Assembly: GCF_958295425.1 (NCBI RefSeq)
Contig: NC_081134.1
Span: 8,864,054 to 8,928,053 of the forward strand
Length of the DNA stretch: 64,000 nucleotides
Origin: Solea solea
Lineage: Eukaryota; Chordata; Actinopteri; Pleuronectiformes; Soleidae
Direction: 5' to 3'
The notes below the pieces were generated by a model. It had not been told where the DNA came from and did no database searches. It saw nothing but the letters and a program-made list of their open reading frames with translations. The translations under genes were made by a program, and so were the position numbers. This document shows, piece after piece, positions 50,088 to 64,000 of the stretch. The number at the start of each line of letters is the position of its first letter. Positions within the stretch are counted from its first letter, which is position 1.

Positions 50088-53000
50088 TTACCTTCCACTG
50101 GGCCGATAGTGTAGCTCATCCTCCGTGTCACCTGGCTGGGGCTCAAAGCAGTTGTCAAACTTACGCCTCAGACGTTTCTTGAGCTGGAAGGTGCGCTCCG
50201 TGTTTGAATAGGTGTATTCCTGTTCCTTCAGTTTCGCATAGTAGTCGGAGAACTTGTTGAACAGAATGGAGATGGGCATGCCATTGAGGATGATGCCAAA
50301 TGAGATGCAGCCAAACGCTACACAGCGGCCGAGATATGACACAGGGATGACATCTCCATAACCTACAGTAGAGATGCTCACCTGCAGAAAGAAGAGAGGA
50401 ACAAGTAATGAGCTTTTTTTTACATGCATGATCTCGCTGCATTTCAATGTGTTCTTTGGCCATGGCTTTTATGAAAATCCAATACTTGAAATGTATTTTC
50501 TTTTTGTGATCATTAAATAACATTCACATGCACTGCAACACTTCCAATGGCTCAAATGCAATCACTGGCCAGGAGCGAGACGCATTACAACGCATTATAG
50601 AGGATTAGACACATAGGCTGACAGCTGCCATCGCATAGATGAAAAAAACAACGTCCTCAAATGAGAGTAAAAGAAATACAGAGAAACGGGCTGATGTACA
50701 TTATCCGCACTAGACCGGTGTCAAATAAACAGAGGGAGTCCTTAATGAAGCAAAATGTGAAGAGTAAAACATAAAGCGAAAGAACATGAGGCATATAACA
50801 GAAACATATAAAAACCAGAGCAAACTAAACACACAAAGCAAATGACCCAACGCAGACACTGGGGAGGCAGGGACAATCAAACACAGGTGTGACAAACAAG
50901 ACACAGGTGAAACACATTAGGGCGGGGCAGGGAAGACGGGACAGGAAGTAAGACAAACTAAAAGACTAAATTCTTAATGTGACCATCAGGACAATTAATT
51001 AAATTGGCACTTTTGCTGGCAATTTTGTCTGTCTGTCTCTTTGTAAGCAACAACCTAAGAGCAAATATTCAATACATGTTCTGTAGGTTATATTCTAAAA
51101 AGGAAAATGATTCGATAGTGCTTACTCTGACTTCTTATGTGTTGAAGATGTGAGCATAGTAAAATATGTTTTATCTTAGTGGGGATAAGACTTTTCTGAT
51201 GTAAGTTTCAGTTTAGTAAACTACTCACCGAGACACAAAGATTAAGAAACACGTTTACAAGCAAATACTCTTATCATCAGTGCGTTGCTTCATAAAATAA
51301 CACAGGTCATGATTCTTTAGTGCCTTATGCCACTTGTGTTAGTCTGACTGGGCACACAGCTCAAATCTTAGACACCCAAAGTGCACCACACCGCTTGATC
51401 ATGCTAATACACACCCTGCAGTCACAGTCAAGAAGAAGAGCTTAGTAATGTCTGTAACCTTGTTAATTGAGCCGGAAGAATCTATTTCAGTAAATGCTGA
51501 CATGGGCCAATCACAGTTTTACTTACATAGGCCTTTCATATTCACGTTATAGCTATATAAGAAATGAAAAACCTTAAACTGACATATTTTAGATCTCATT
51601 TTATCATAGTATCATACTCACCGCAGCCCACCACCAGGCATCTGGTATGCTGCTGAACGGCGTCCCAGGCTGATCCACCTCCACCGAGTGCATCAGAGCG
51701 GAGAAGGTGAAGATGCCCATGGCAATGAAAAGAAACAGGCAGCATACCTAAAGAAAGAAAGAAATAATATAATTATTTTTATTAATTTCCTTCTCTTTAT
51801 CTTCTGATATGGTAGCATATCAACTTCATAAAATGTAAGATGTTATTTATTCATAGTACATCTTACAGATATAGACTAAAAGTGGAATTACGCTGAATGA
51901 CAGTGTTAAGTGTTAATATTAAAGATGAATGTGTGTTTGTATTTTTCTTGTTCAGTGTTCCTCCGTACCTGCTCAGAGCACTGGCGTATGGTGAAGCCAA
52001 ATGCCCTCATGCCAGTGGAATGACGTGCAAGTTTCAGGATACGGAAAATGCGCATCAGCTTGACAACCTTAAGCACCTTGCTGACTTTGCTGACTCTTGC
52101 CATGGCCTTCAAATCTTCCTGTGCACTCATGTTCTCTGCATCTATAACAAATGTCTCAAACATGATCTGGATGAAGTAGGGCATTACAGCCACTATGTCA
52201 ACAAAGTTGAGGGCACTCTTCACAAAATGTTTTATATCGGATGTGGTCATTAACCGCAAAAAGTACTCCGACGTAAAGAAAAGGATGGAGCAAATCTCTA
52301 CCCACTCCATGTAGGTTTTGCCGGCAAGTTTGTATTCCCTGAGTTCCTTAACTGTGTTTAGTGTCATGGCAACAATAGAGATGAGCACAAAGAGACTGGA
52401 GAACACTGCAAAGGCTTTGGCTGCCAATGACGAGTAGGGATTCTCCATCAAGTCCCAGAGGGCCCTCCGAAAGTCTCCAAGAAACATACTTTCGTATGCA
52501 TCTTCATCCTTGTGAGGTTTAATCTCATCAATCAGCTCCTGGTTGACCTTCAGCTGATCTCTGATGTCATCCAGTTTCTCCTCATACGAAATACGGCAGC
52601 ACCTGAGCAGATGAAGAGAAGAGAACTTATCAGTATCATGATTGAAATACAGTAACAGAGCAAGATACACAAAACAAACAGACAATAGTTTATCAGTAAA
52701 TCTGCAGCACACCTTGGACTATCCTTTAGATTCAGACCCCAGAATGACATCTCTTCTTCAAAGTTGACAGGGCAAAGACTATCCATCACCCACAGGACAT
52801 TGCTGCAGTAAAAGTGGAAAATGTAATGGAAAAACATAGGGTCCCTGTCAAAAAAGAACTCATTGTTCACAACACTGTAGTCATCGCAGAGTGTCAGGCG
52901 CTTGACTGGATCACTACAGAGGGCAAGGACACCAATCCTGGTTTTTGGGTATCGCAGAATCAATTTTTTCGGGATACGAAACACCCGTCCACCCACGTTG

Positions 53001-53251
53001 ATGGTGACAATGTTTGAGAGCCTCGGGTTCGGTAAAGTTTTCCTCTGATTTTGTGTTTCTTCTTTTTGCTCATCAAGAGCATCAAGGTTGTCCATAGATG
53101 TCCATGGTTTCACTGAGCTGTCTTGGGAAAAAGGGAATTCACATTCCTGCTCTTCGATGCTTTGTGAAAAACTAACTTCCCGCTTTATGGATGCAAAAAG
53201 ACTGGATCGCCGCTTTTTCAGCATTTTCATCTTTGGCCTTACAGACGCCAT
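50088..53251 (-). CDS. kcnv2: Kv8.2-type silent voltage-gated K+ channel subunit
   Basis: Electrically silent Kv subunit that assembles with Kv2 alpha subunits and alters their gating; in vertebrates Kv8.2 works in photoreceptors. Four coding exons (52713-53251, 51969-52602, 51622-51747, 50088-50381) join in frame into 530 residues. The T1 domain spans about 82-182 ([19 protein letters not shown]). S1 is near 238-260, the S4 region [20 protein letters not shown] at 353-372, the pore [15 protein letters not shown] has its GYG filter at 440-442, and S6 is [15 protein letters not shown], without the PVP of Kv1-Kv4. [16 protein letters not shown] and NGMPISI closely match KCNV2 rather than KCNV1 or KCNG. 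Start ATG 53251 has a good context (CACAATGG); the longer frame begins with TTG. All splice sites are GT-AG. The last intron splits WWWAA|VSIS as in human KCNV2; two other introns appear extra. Head to head with rps28. Copy a or b is undecided. Confidence 0.93.
50690..50965 (+). repeat. Dispersed repeat family C, copy 2 (kcnv2 last intron)
   Basis: CACAGGTGTGACAAACAAGA, ACACAGGTGAAACACATTAG, GGCGGGGCAGGG and GACAGGAAGTAAGAC parallel the copy at 40.5-40.8 kb. Confidence 0.5.
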
Positions 53252-54540
53252 TGTGACACTTCCAAAGAGCACAGGTCCGGTGCAAGTTAAGGTCAAATCA
53301 AACAACAATATTCCACAAGATCCCCATTCAAGCAAGATGATATCCTATGAAAATTCAGCTTTCAAGTTGAAATAAATATTCAGGAAGAGCTCCCGTGCTT
53401 TCCTCACAGCATACAAGACGATCAACTGCATGTGTTAGGGATTCAGCCTCTTCACTGTCTCTCTAATCCTATTGCTGTCCTTTCTGTCCAAACGCAAGTT
53501 AAAAATACTGCTAAACGAGGATTAGTGCTGTGATTTAAGGCTTTGAGTTCTGAGAGAGGAGGAAAGGCGGTGGAGTGGTGTGATGGCTGTACGGTAATGC
53601 CAAAAGGCTGTCGAGAGATTTCTCACAGGAAGTATATACTAATGGTGCAGGCAGATTATACACGCAAGTCACAGCGATGGTTCATCTGCACCGTCACAGA
53701 AAAGTAGAGCATTGCTTTGCTTTTTGAATCAATGAAATGTCATATTTATTTTAATTCTTTTTTTCTATTCACTCTATATGCATAATAATGATCTTACTGT
53801 ATCTTTTACTCTTACTTGCATAATCATTAATGTTAGAGGGTTAAAAGTGAATTCACTGAAGTGTTTTATGAAAACAAGCAGTATATGAAATCTGACTGTT
53901 GCAAAAATAAATATTTATAAAAGAGGATAAGTATTTGATAATTGGTTGAAGAGGAAAGCATGCTTATACTTCCATACAGTGCAGCCTACTGTATTTTCTT
54001 TTCTATTTTCTAGTTTATTAAAATTATAGGTAGGTAGATGGACTCTGTGGTTTGTTGTAAGTATCCCAGTAAATGAAGTGTATACTTCAGCCAATGACGA
54101 ATGGCCTATAGACATGTTAGTCATTGTAAGAAATTAATATATGGCACAAAACATTTGTTTTTGCATGTATAATGTGGGGTTTATCCTACGTAAACATCTG
54201 TGTCTTTTACTTCTAATGATAAGGTTGAATTGAGCTAAATTGGGTTTAAATGTTAAACACAAATACAAAGAAGAGACAAAAGAAGGAGAAATAAAGTGGT
54301 ATGGTCCACGTTGCGTTCCCCAGTGACTGTGTCATTGGTATTTCCCAGTCTAAAGGAAACGGAAGTAGGATTTAAAAGATCAAATTAAATATTTTTTAGA
54401 TGTTTGTGGGGTTTTTTGTAAATAATATCAACATATTTTGGGAGATTTGAATCGCTATAATATATTTATTATTTAAGAAAGGTTTCAAATATGTAAAAAA
54501 AAAATAAAAATAACGAAGAGGATATACTCCGCCGCTGCAC
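53252..54540. promoter_or_regulatory. Intergenic promoter region between kcnv2 and rps28
   Basis: About 1.3 kb between divergent start codons. Near kcnv2 there are two CRX/OTX-type motifs, TAATCC (53464-53469) and GGATTA (53519-53524), compatible with photoreceptor expression. The rest is AT-rich with no further recognisable feature. Motif presence alone is weak evidence. Confidence 0.4.
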
Positions 54541-54573
54541 CACGTGACGTCCTTTCCGGTCTAACCTGACAAC
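54540..54573 (+). promoter_or_regulatory. rps28: rps28 core promoter and 5'TOP-like start
   Basis: CACGTG (54541-54546) overlaps a CRE-like TGACGTC (54545-54551) and is followed by the pyrimidine tract CCTTTCC (54551-54557) only 17 bases before the ATG. Ribosomal-protein mRNAs start in such a tract, which links their translation to mTOR signalling. The start site is inferred, not observed. Confidence 0.6.
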
Positions 54574-56348
<1,775 letters not shown>

Positions 56349-56975
56349 GTGAGGAGATGGTCGTTCAAGACCTTTTTAATCTGAAAATGACAAGCTGCAA
56401 TTTGAGAATGTAGCTGTGTGCTCTTCTGCACATTTTCACACTTCATACAGCAAATGGTTACATGGTTCAACACTGTAGTAAATGTGATCACCTTTTGACT
56501 TGGTTAAGTAGTTGCTTTGGAATTAATTATGTATAAATAATAAAAGGGGAATGCATCACAGCCTTTTTAGTATTTGAATAATGACCTTGTCAAAATGTCT
56601 ACAACAATCAACAGAGCTTCACAAGATGTGATTATTGCTTATGTATGTCCAGGAGTTCATATTTATCCAATTATACTTTTGCTTACTGCTAATTTAAAAC
56701 TTTAGTGTGTAACATTTAAATATAAACAAATGTCCATCACATTCAAACCACTGTTAACGCTCCACACAACTAGTTGAAATGTGACGGTGCCCATGACAAA
56801 TGTCAGTGTACAGTTCTGTAGATGCAAAGATTCACAGTATTAAATTATACTTTACAGTCAATTGCTAGATTCCATTCTGCTTCCTGTTTGCATTAAACAT
56901 TTGGAAACACGTCTTCATTGTTAATGCTAGATGTTGTTAGTTCTGACATGGACTGACCTAACCTTGTCTTGACAG

Positions 56976-57098
56976 TTCCCGCTGAAGCTGTGAGGTGCCA
57001 GCCCAGTGCTGTGGAGAAGATGGCATCACTTTCCCTCTCAATGGCGGGCATCCCTCACATTCTCTTTGTTTTGAAATAAATTTGGTTATTGAGATGAA
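56976..57098 (+). other. rps28: rps28 last exon (3' UTR) and poly(A) signal
   Basis: The acceptor TTGACAG at 56969-56975 is followed by GC-rich sequence and AATAAA at 57075-57080. Cleavage is expected near 57095-57100. Mammalian RPS28 also has a fourth exon of this kind as I recall. Confidence 0.7.
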
Positions 57099-58479
57099 AG
57101 CAAAATGTCTTGTTTATTTTATAGTCTAGTACCATTTGAGGTATTTCTTGACTTTACAACAGTCTGTGTTGTCTTTAAATGGATGGTCATTGTGTTATCC
57201 TGTCAGAGGTTGTGGTAGATGACCCATATTTCTGCAGATTTGTAATTTTCTATCTAGGGTGTGAAGTAGACCTCAGATTAGATTTGAGTTTGTGTACTGC
57301 TGTAGCTAAATAAGCGTATATTTTTAGAGGAACTGCAATCCAGAATCATATGCTGTTATACCTGGAAAAAGAAGAAATCAAAGTTAATGCTCCTGTAAAA
57401 GTACCAGTAACAACATTCATGTTTGTTTTATAGCTTTCCTGTAAACATTACTAGTATTAATAATAGACCCCAATTTCTGTGCCCAATGAAACTAGAGTGG
57501 GTTATTTTTAAACTGGCAAAGTCACAAAGATGAGCTTATAGTGGCCTAGTCTGTTGACTAGTCTTATAAGATGTCCAGGCTCACTTGATGTCATAGTGCG
57601 CTTAACTTAGATGTTAAGTTTTAATTAAGGACTATCAACTGAATTTCTTTACCCCAAAATAAGCATGTGCATTTTATGTACTGTCCAGCAGATGGTAGTA
57701 TCACTTAGTTCAATTTAAAGATCAATTTAACACGAGCCACTCAGTGTTACCCAGTTAGTATTTTTTAAATAAATCCCTGTACAGGTGCTAAAAAGTGGTC
57801 CAACTATATATTTTGCATACAAACAAATTACACAAGTTACAGAAGTTAGATTTAAATAACCTAGCTGACTAAATTGTGTCTTTATGAGTCCGTTTCCAAA
57901 ATCTCCATTCTCTCTGAGTGTTCAGAAGCCTTATCTAATTCACTTTAGGTGTTAATGATTGGGAATGAGTCCACTGCAGATCCTAACACTTAAGTATCTG
58001 TTCTTGTTGAAGCTTGCTGTTATCTGTGTAGCTGATAAACAGTATATTTAAACATTTTTATCTGACAGTTGTTTTTTACAATGTCTCCCTCTCTTCCCCC
58101 TCTCCTTCCACCCCAAGGCCACTCCCTGATCGTCTGCATGCCACAAAGGTACACAGCTTGTCGAAAACAGCAACTGTGGGCACGTCCATGTGATGAAGGA
58201 ATGTAGCTCCTGTTGTTATTATTATTACTCTGCCGATGTAAAATGTGTTGCTACGTCCCAAAATAACACCACATTTGTTTAGTCATAATCACACTGTAAG
58301 TTATGAAACCATCCCAGAGTTCATACAGGATTACAGTAGTAGACTTCACCTGAACTCACAAAGCAGCTAACACTGGCCCACATTTAAATCCTGAAACAAT
58401 GTTCTTTAACGCCTGATCACTGTATTTCAAACTTACTTATACAGTTCAAAAATAGATCAGCTTTGAATGGTGTGTATTC

Positions 58480-58572
58480 TATCTTTCACCCTAAGTCAGC
58501 TGGGACTGGCTCTAGCTCCCAAATAACCCTGATGCCGAGGATAATGTGGTAGAAAATGGATGGATAGTGCTG
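58480..58572 (+). repeat. SINE-like repeat tail fragment
   Basis: CACCCTAAGTCAGCTGGGAC, TGGCTCTAGCTCCC and GTAGAAAATGGATGGATAG are the familiar 3' tail of the fish SINE-like repeat. Confidence 0.65.
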
Positions 58573-58794
58573 AGTGTGTTCCTTGGTCAGGATCTATTTA
58601 TATTACGTAAATGGCAACAATAAAGGGAAACCAAGTCAAGGCACACACTATTGGTGTTGAAGTTAAAAGGCCTTAAGGCATTAAATATCACACACCCATG
58701 AGTTTCAGCTCAGTAAAAAGGGGTCAAATAGTGATCAGAGTTATAGCCACTGAGCTCTGAGAAGCAAAGGTGTATATAGCAAACTCTTGTTTGC

Positions 58795-58890
58795 TATTAT
58801 ATTGTATTTATATAGTGCCAACTCACAACATTCATTATCTCAAGGCAAGGTACATAGTATAAGGCAAAAGCCTTTACAATAATACCCTTT
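58795..58890 (+). repeat. Dispersed fish repeat fragment
   Basis: TATTTATATAGTGCCAACTC with CATTATCTCAAGGCAAGGTA and TACAATAATACC reads as a diverged copy of a repeat common in teleosts. Confidence 0.5.
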
Positions 58891-59377
58891 CACAGGAAGA
58901 AATCTCAGACAAAAGCAGACTCAAAGATGTGCAGACATCTGCCTCGACTGGTTGGGGTGAAAAGAAAAATGAGGGAGAGAGGAGAGGAGGAGGAGAGAAA
59001 GGACAAGAGGGAGGTGAGGTAGAGAAAGAAGAGCGAGAGAGAGACCAGGAGCAGATAAAAAACAATCATCCATCCATCCATTATGTTGACATCACAGGAG
59101 GACCTGCAGGTCTCCAGCCTAATGCAGGATTATTATCTATTTTCCGCATGTTGAAGAAGACCTGAAACATGTTACATGTTACATGTTATAAATCTTCGAC
59201 TTCCATTTAAACTGAGTTGTTTTTGCAACCACCACAATCACAACCTGGTGTATGGGCGGAAATATATTCTTACTACCTGATTGACTTTTACAAAAATACC
59301 AGAACTATTTTTTAATATATATTCGGTCTAACAAACAAATTCCCTTTTGAACATGAATATTTAGATCTTTTTCTGGG

Positions 59378-59545
59378 GACCCACTGCCCTGCATGTCCCG
59401 CATGTCCTGCTCCAACACACCTGATTCACTCAGCTCATCAGCGAGCACTGCAGAAGCCTCATAACGACCCATTTATGAGAATCAGGTGTGTTGGAGCGGG
59501 GCAGGGCAGTGGGTCTCGAGGACCAGGATTGAGGAGCCCTGATTT
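59378..59545. mobile_element. MITE-like palindromic repeat
   Basis: The left arm (GACCCACTGCCCTGC and CTGCTCCAACACACCTGATT) is mirrored by the right arm (AATCAGGTGTGTTGGAGC and GGGCAGGGCAGTGGGTC). An extra CATGTCC duplication is in the left arm. It is followed by TCGAGGACCAGGATTGAGGA, the usual outer end of this fish element. Confidence 0.7.
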
Positions 59546-60173
59546 AGTTGCCGTGCAGTTTATAATTCCTGTGACAAATGAGTTCAAACCAAAGACCAAT
59601 CTTGTTGTGAAGAGGCTCTCTGGAGCTAGAGGAACTTGGCAGAAGAGCTTTGGGCTTTGCGTGTTCCGTGCTGGTTAACAGGATGTGCAGCCGGGAGGTC
59701 GTGTTGCCTCCAGCTGGGAAGAGAGGCCTCTGATTTACAAACTCTGATCCCAGTTATGGCCGGGGTCACAGCCCTCAACTTTACTAATAGGGCCCATAGG
59801 AGGCGAAAAGGGGATGCAAAGAAAAACAATCACCCCAGAGGTAACTAGAAGACATTCCATGCCCCTCGCTTTCTGTCCTCCCTCTCTCTCTTACAGTCTC
59901 TAACCTTACAGACCACTGAACTTTAGTGCACCCGTTTTCTCAACAGACTCTGTCTTTGTTTTCCTGCCTTTAGCTGCAGATGATGAGGCTGAAGACTGTG
60001 AGACTCTTCTAATCAGGCTCTCTCTACAGCTCACAGTAATGAGCGCAGATACAGAGCCTGAAATAAAAGGTTAAAGAATGAAAGAAGAATGAATGCACAG
60101 CACATCCCTCACTCAAAGCGTGCTAATTGTGTGTGCACTTCAAATAAATTCAAACGAGAGAGATTCTTGCATA

Positions 60174-60420
60174 TTTAAAGCTGCAGTGGGTAACTTCTGG
60201 TGATCTTTGTTATAATTCTACCTCTGATTGGTCTCCATGAAAAGAAACCATGTAACATTATTTGTATACTGTGTCCTTACGCTGAAAACGGGCTCTGTCA
60301 AGCAAAACTATCAAACCTGCCGGAGTGTGTATACAGCAGCAGCACAGGGGCGGGCAAGGCAATGTGTTTCTGTGTTTCAATTACTCCCCGTGTGCAGCAT
60401 GGAAAAGTCCTCAGGCAACA
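60174..60420 (+). repeat. Dispersed repeat family A, copy 3 (5' part)
   Basis: TTTAAAGCTGCAGTGGGTAA, CTCTGATTGGTCTCCATGA and AAAACTATCAAACCTG match 11564-11710. The open frame across it is a repeat artefact. Confidence 0.7.
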
Positions 60421-60449
60421 CAATATATCAATCCTTTTACATGGAGAAA

Positions 60450-60680
60450 CAGTGACGAGCATTGTTGCCTCACAGCAAGAAGGTCACCAGTTGGAATCCT
60501 GGTTCAACGGAGGGCCTTTCTGTGTAGAGTTTGCATGTGTGTGCCGCACTCCTCCCACAGTCCAAAAACATGCAGATTATGTTAATTGCACACTCTTGAT
60601 TGACTGTCCAGGGTGTACCCCGCCTATCGCCCTACGACCCTCCTGTGGAGGATAAAGCAGTAAAAGATGGATGGATGTAT
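60450..60680 (+). mobile_element. SINE-like repeat, sense copy with tRNA-like head
   Basis: Head: GAGCATTGTTGCCTCACAGC and a B-box-like GTTGGAATCC. Body: GGGCCTTTCTGTGTAGAGTT, CTCCCACAGTCCAAAAACAT and TGTCCAGGGTGTACCCCGCC. Tail: AAAAGATGGATGGATG. Same family as the antisense copies at 38.75, 41.86 and 44.5 kb. Confidence 0.7.
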
Positions 60681-61694
60681 AATAAAGACAAAAAGACATC
60701 AATCTAACCAGAGGACCAGAAAGGGTAAAATAAAGAGAAGGCAGCTTGAACAATGACACACACAAAAAGACAGCTTTTATGTTAGCAAAAGTGCAAATGG
60801 GGTGAGACTTCACCATGTGAAGGTCAGAAAAACAAGTGGAAATTTATTTTTTGAAGCCTCAGTCTCCCACAACGCATGTCATTTATACAGTATCTCTGAC
60901 CACAGTTCCCTGCACAACAATGTCACAGCATAAAAGGCAGGTGCAAAGGCAGATGGGGAGGAAACGCGAGGGGCGGAGTCAGGCGCATGGCTGTTGATAA
61001 TAACGAAGCTTGTTGTGGAGGAACAGTGTTGAGGGAACGGGGCAGAATCTGTCACAACAAACCTCGTGAACTGACTACACTGTTGGTGCTGTTCTGGAGT
61101 GTTCGCGTGGCACTGAGGGCAAATCTGATGTGAGCAGACTTGTTTTATGACCATGATCCGTGACGCCTATCATTTTTAAATGAGAGGCAGCACCGGGTTT
61201 AACTTCACCTGAGACAAAAACTATTTCCTCACAGTTTCACACTGGAAAAAAAAAAAACCTTAACATTCCACTCAGCGGGTTAAAGAGTTGGGTTTAACTA
61301 AGGTTAAATGAAAAGACTGACATGTTTTCTTTTTGATGAGAACCAACATGAAGGGAGTTTGACCTATTACCTCAAAAGCATGGTAACACATCTGAACTAT
61401 TTTGGGGTAACTTTGGGAAGCCGGGTGATTTTTTTTGGGTGTTCATTTCTGGGGGAGCTCATATGCAGTTATTTACTGAGAGTCCTGCTCTTGTTAACAA
61501 GGAAATTATCTTTGTTGAGTATAAAATGTCCCAATTATGAAGTAAATTACAGCAAAAAAAACTAGAAAACCTTGCTAAAAGATTAAAGCAAATAGCACAA
61601 GGGATGTCGGGGCCCGTTGTACTACCCGAGAAGAAAGCCTGGTACCTGAAATGTAATATACAGTGCCTACAAAAATAAAAAGATGGAAGACAAC

Positions 61695-61802
61695 TCACCC
61701 ATCCATCCATCTTCTACCACTGTATCCTCCACATGAGGTTCACGAAGAGAACTCGGACTAATCCCAGCTGACATAGAGTGAAAGGTCACCTGTTCAACAC
61801 AG
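61695..61802 (-). repeat. SINE-like repeat tail, antisense
   Basis: CCATCCATCCATCTTCTACC, then CCTCCACATGAGGTTC and AATCCCAGCTGACATAGAGT with GAAAGGTCACCTGTTCAACA, is the reverse complement of the tail at 58.5 kb. Confidence 0.6.
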
Positions 61803-64000
61803 GGAGACATAGTAATCTGAATGGACTGAATTAGATTTTATGTACATTGTCATGTACGTTAAATAAATAGTTAAAATACATAGAGACAGTAACAGTAATA
61901 ATGACCTAATGTGTACCTAGCGGGTCATTCATGACTGCTTTTGAAATATTGCACAACTGTCTGCATTGTGAAATATAATGTACATATTAGTCGTCTTACT
62001 GAGAGCATTCAATAATTCCATGTGGAAAGTACATTATCTGGGTCAACGGTTGTGCTTTATGTTCCCCTTTTGTTCAGGTTTGTTTTCTCGACTAAAGAAA
62101 GGCTCAGACTGTGTCACATTCAATTTAAGATTCAGAGGTTTCAAATGATGGTCCTGGAAGAATTTTCACATATTTGCAGAAATATTACAGGGGCTTGGCG
62201 GTGCCACTCACAGCTGGGTCAATATTCAACAGGAACAAACTCCAGTGTCGTTTCAGGGGCAAACACATTAATCCTGTCTCATGTGAAGTAGGTCCCACAA
62301 ACCTCCGCGCTTGTTTAGACCTGGAATATAAGCCAGTGTTGAACGTCTCCACAGAAAGTCAGGGGGAAATATAAATAAGGAACATTTTAATTTTGTTATG
62401 ACAACTCAGAATCCATAGTAACACCAAAGCCGACCTTCTCCTTGTTAGCAATAGACAACAACAGCATTTTCAATCCAGGTGCATCTTAAGGATTGTTAGG
62501 ATTTTTTATTGTATTAGCTTAAACTAAAGTAGAAAAATATGCTATTGTTGTGTTTAATAGGCAACTGCGCAGAGACTTGTCAGATTATCCCACTTCATTT
62601 AAATTTAAAGCAGACTAAAAAAAAAAAATGATTGCACGAAAGATATTATAAATACTTTGTTTTTTTTGTATTATTTAATGTACTCAAAAAGATCCATATT
62701 TTTGAGCTTGGACTGAGGTAAACGTCCTCTGACTGCAGTTACATGTTTAACTCTGCTTTGTCACACAGCACGGGGGTTAGTTTTGCAAACAAATACAAAA
62801 TACAAGTACAGTATAGATGTTCTGTGGTGCAACAGAAAACAGAGATAAAATAAGAGATTACTCGATCGTTTCTGCAGAAATGTGAGCACCTATGCAGCTG
62901 CTGTGGTGCAGTTAGAGGTGAGTACTCCTCCTGTCTGGAGGAACACTTTGTAATTCAAGGCTTTTTTCCTTTTCCTTCTCCAAACCACCAGCTGTTTAGC
63001 ACTTGACAGTAAGAGGCTCTCTGCCAATCCCCACATCTTTCCCTGAACAGGCCTCCTTCACTGTTCCCTCTTCAGTTCGAGTGCCTCCTCCATCTGACCT
63101 ACTTTCACGTCTGCGCCCATTGATTCTAATTAACGGGGAGATGTATCGGTATCACTGTGGTCAATGACTGATCCGTAGCAACCTGAAGAGCTCTTTTCTC
63201 TAAGGAAAACATAGTTTGTGTGCTTGAGTGTTTCTCATCAGTTCATGGGAATCAGGATTGATATGTGAGGGTTCACATGTGCAAGGGGCTGATTTTTGGG
63301 GACAAAACTGTGTCCCATGGGGAAACTTCTTTATATCTATTCAGTCGGGGAAAATTAAATGCAGCTGCGCCGAATCCCCCCCTGACAATATAAACATGTG
63401 TTTATGAGTTTATTTGTACTGTTTTTACTGCCACTGCTTTAGCACGGAATTCATCCTTGAACATGGTAAATAGTTTTGGCCTTCAGGGGGAATTTTCTCT
63501 GCGCAAACACTTATTCAGTGAATCAGGCTCTAAAACATCAACACATGCCTTTGAGTTGTTAATCAACCGTTGTCTGAAACAAGTGAGCCAACCATTTAGC
63601 TGCAGATCCAGTTACAGAGGAGGACACAGGCATTCATTTATTTATTTTACAGAATAATAAATGGATCTTTATTCTCAAAATGTAAAATATTTAGGTTTAT
63701 TTGGCCTTGGCGCATGTATGCACTTTAATGAGCATAATCCTATTTTGTGTGCTGATAAATGCACTGTTGACAATTATTCATTAGATAACATGCTCCCCTT
63801 CAGCACCTCATCCCCCTACGTAGCACGCTATATTTACTTTGTATGTCAAAATGACATACTGTTTTCCTATTTTCCCTGCTCGTGCTAAATAAGCGTCTCT
63901 GTCCTGGCTGTAGTTGTGTATTTTTAAATGTCAATCTTCTCATCAACTCTGCAAGAAAGCACATTTTCCACTGAGTGGAAAAATGTCTCAAAATATGGCA

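Larger units (their letters stand above)
57099..64000. other. Intergenic region to the right edge
   Basis: No gene can be supported in this 6.9 kb. It holds several dispersed repeats (58.48-58.89, 59.38-59.54, 60.17-60.68, 61.70-61.80 kb). The remainder (57.1-58.4 and 61.8-64.0 kb) is AT-rich with short chance frames; an exon of a neighbouring gene could be missed. Confidence 0.55.

Noticed and set aside
60200..60655. 151-residue plus frame
   Set aside because: Spans a family A repeat and a SINE-like insertion, so coding is not credible.

Overview
This is vertebrate nuclear DNA, almost certainly from a ray-finned (teleost, probably percomorph) fish. The genes are split by GT-AG introns. The proteins match vertebrate channel, relaxin-family and ribosomal-protein families. 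The AT-rich spacer is full of CA/GT microsatellites and of dispersed repeats familiar from fish genomes: hAT-like and Tc1-like relics, and a short retroposon with a tRNA-like head. Nothing bacterial, viral or CRISPR-like is present. Four protein genes can be supported; most other open frames are chance or low-complexity.

Layout. (1) About 0.5-23.2 kb, minus strand: the 5' part of an SK-type calcium-activated potassium channel gene, kcnn1. A GC-rich first coding exon (21821-23164) encodes a long Gln/Pro-rich N-terminus. A 20.8-kb intron separates it from the exon at 556-1029, which carries the conserved SK N-terminus and S1. The remaining exons lie left of the window. (2) About 23.4-46.2 kb: a long stretch of repeats and microsatellites with no gene I can support. 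(3) 46436-46969, minus: a two-exon relaxin/insulin-family hormone gene, best matched to insl5, with TATA box and poly(A) signal. (4) 50088-53251, minus: a four-exon gene for a Kv8.2-type silent voltage-gated potassium channel subunit, kcnv2. (5) 54574-57098, plus: ribosomal protein S28, rps28, with a 5'TOP-like start, three coding exons and a fourth exon of 3' UTR. It is head to head with kcnv2, about 1.3 kb between start codons. (6) 57.1-64 kb: repeats and non-coding DNA.

The genes do not form an operon-like unit. From memory of the human map, kcnn1 and rps28 match chromosome 19p13, while a kcnv2/relaxin-family pair recalls 9p24. The block therefore looks like a mix drawn from one whole-genome-duplication paralogon. 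I found no undescribed multi-gene system. The points most worth a second look are the long polyglutamine N-terminus of kcnn1, the two extra introns of kcnv2, and the lost B-chain tryptophan of the relaxin-family peptide.
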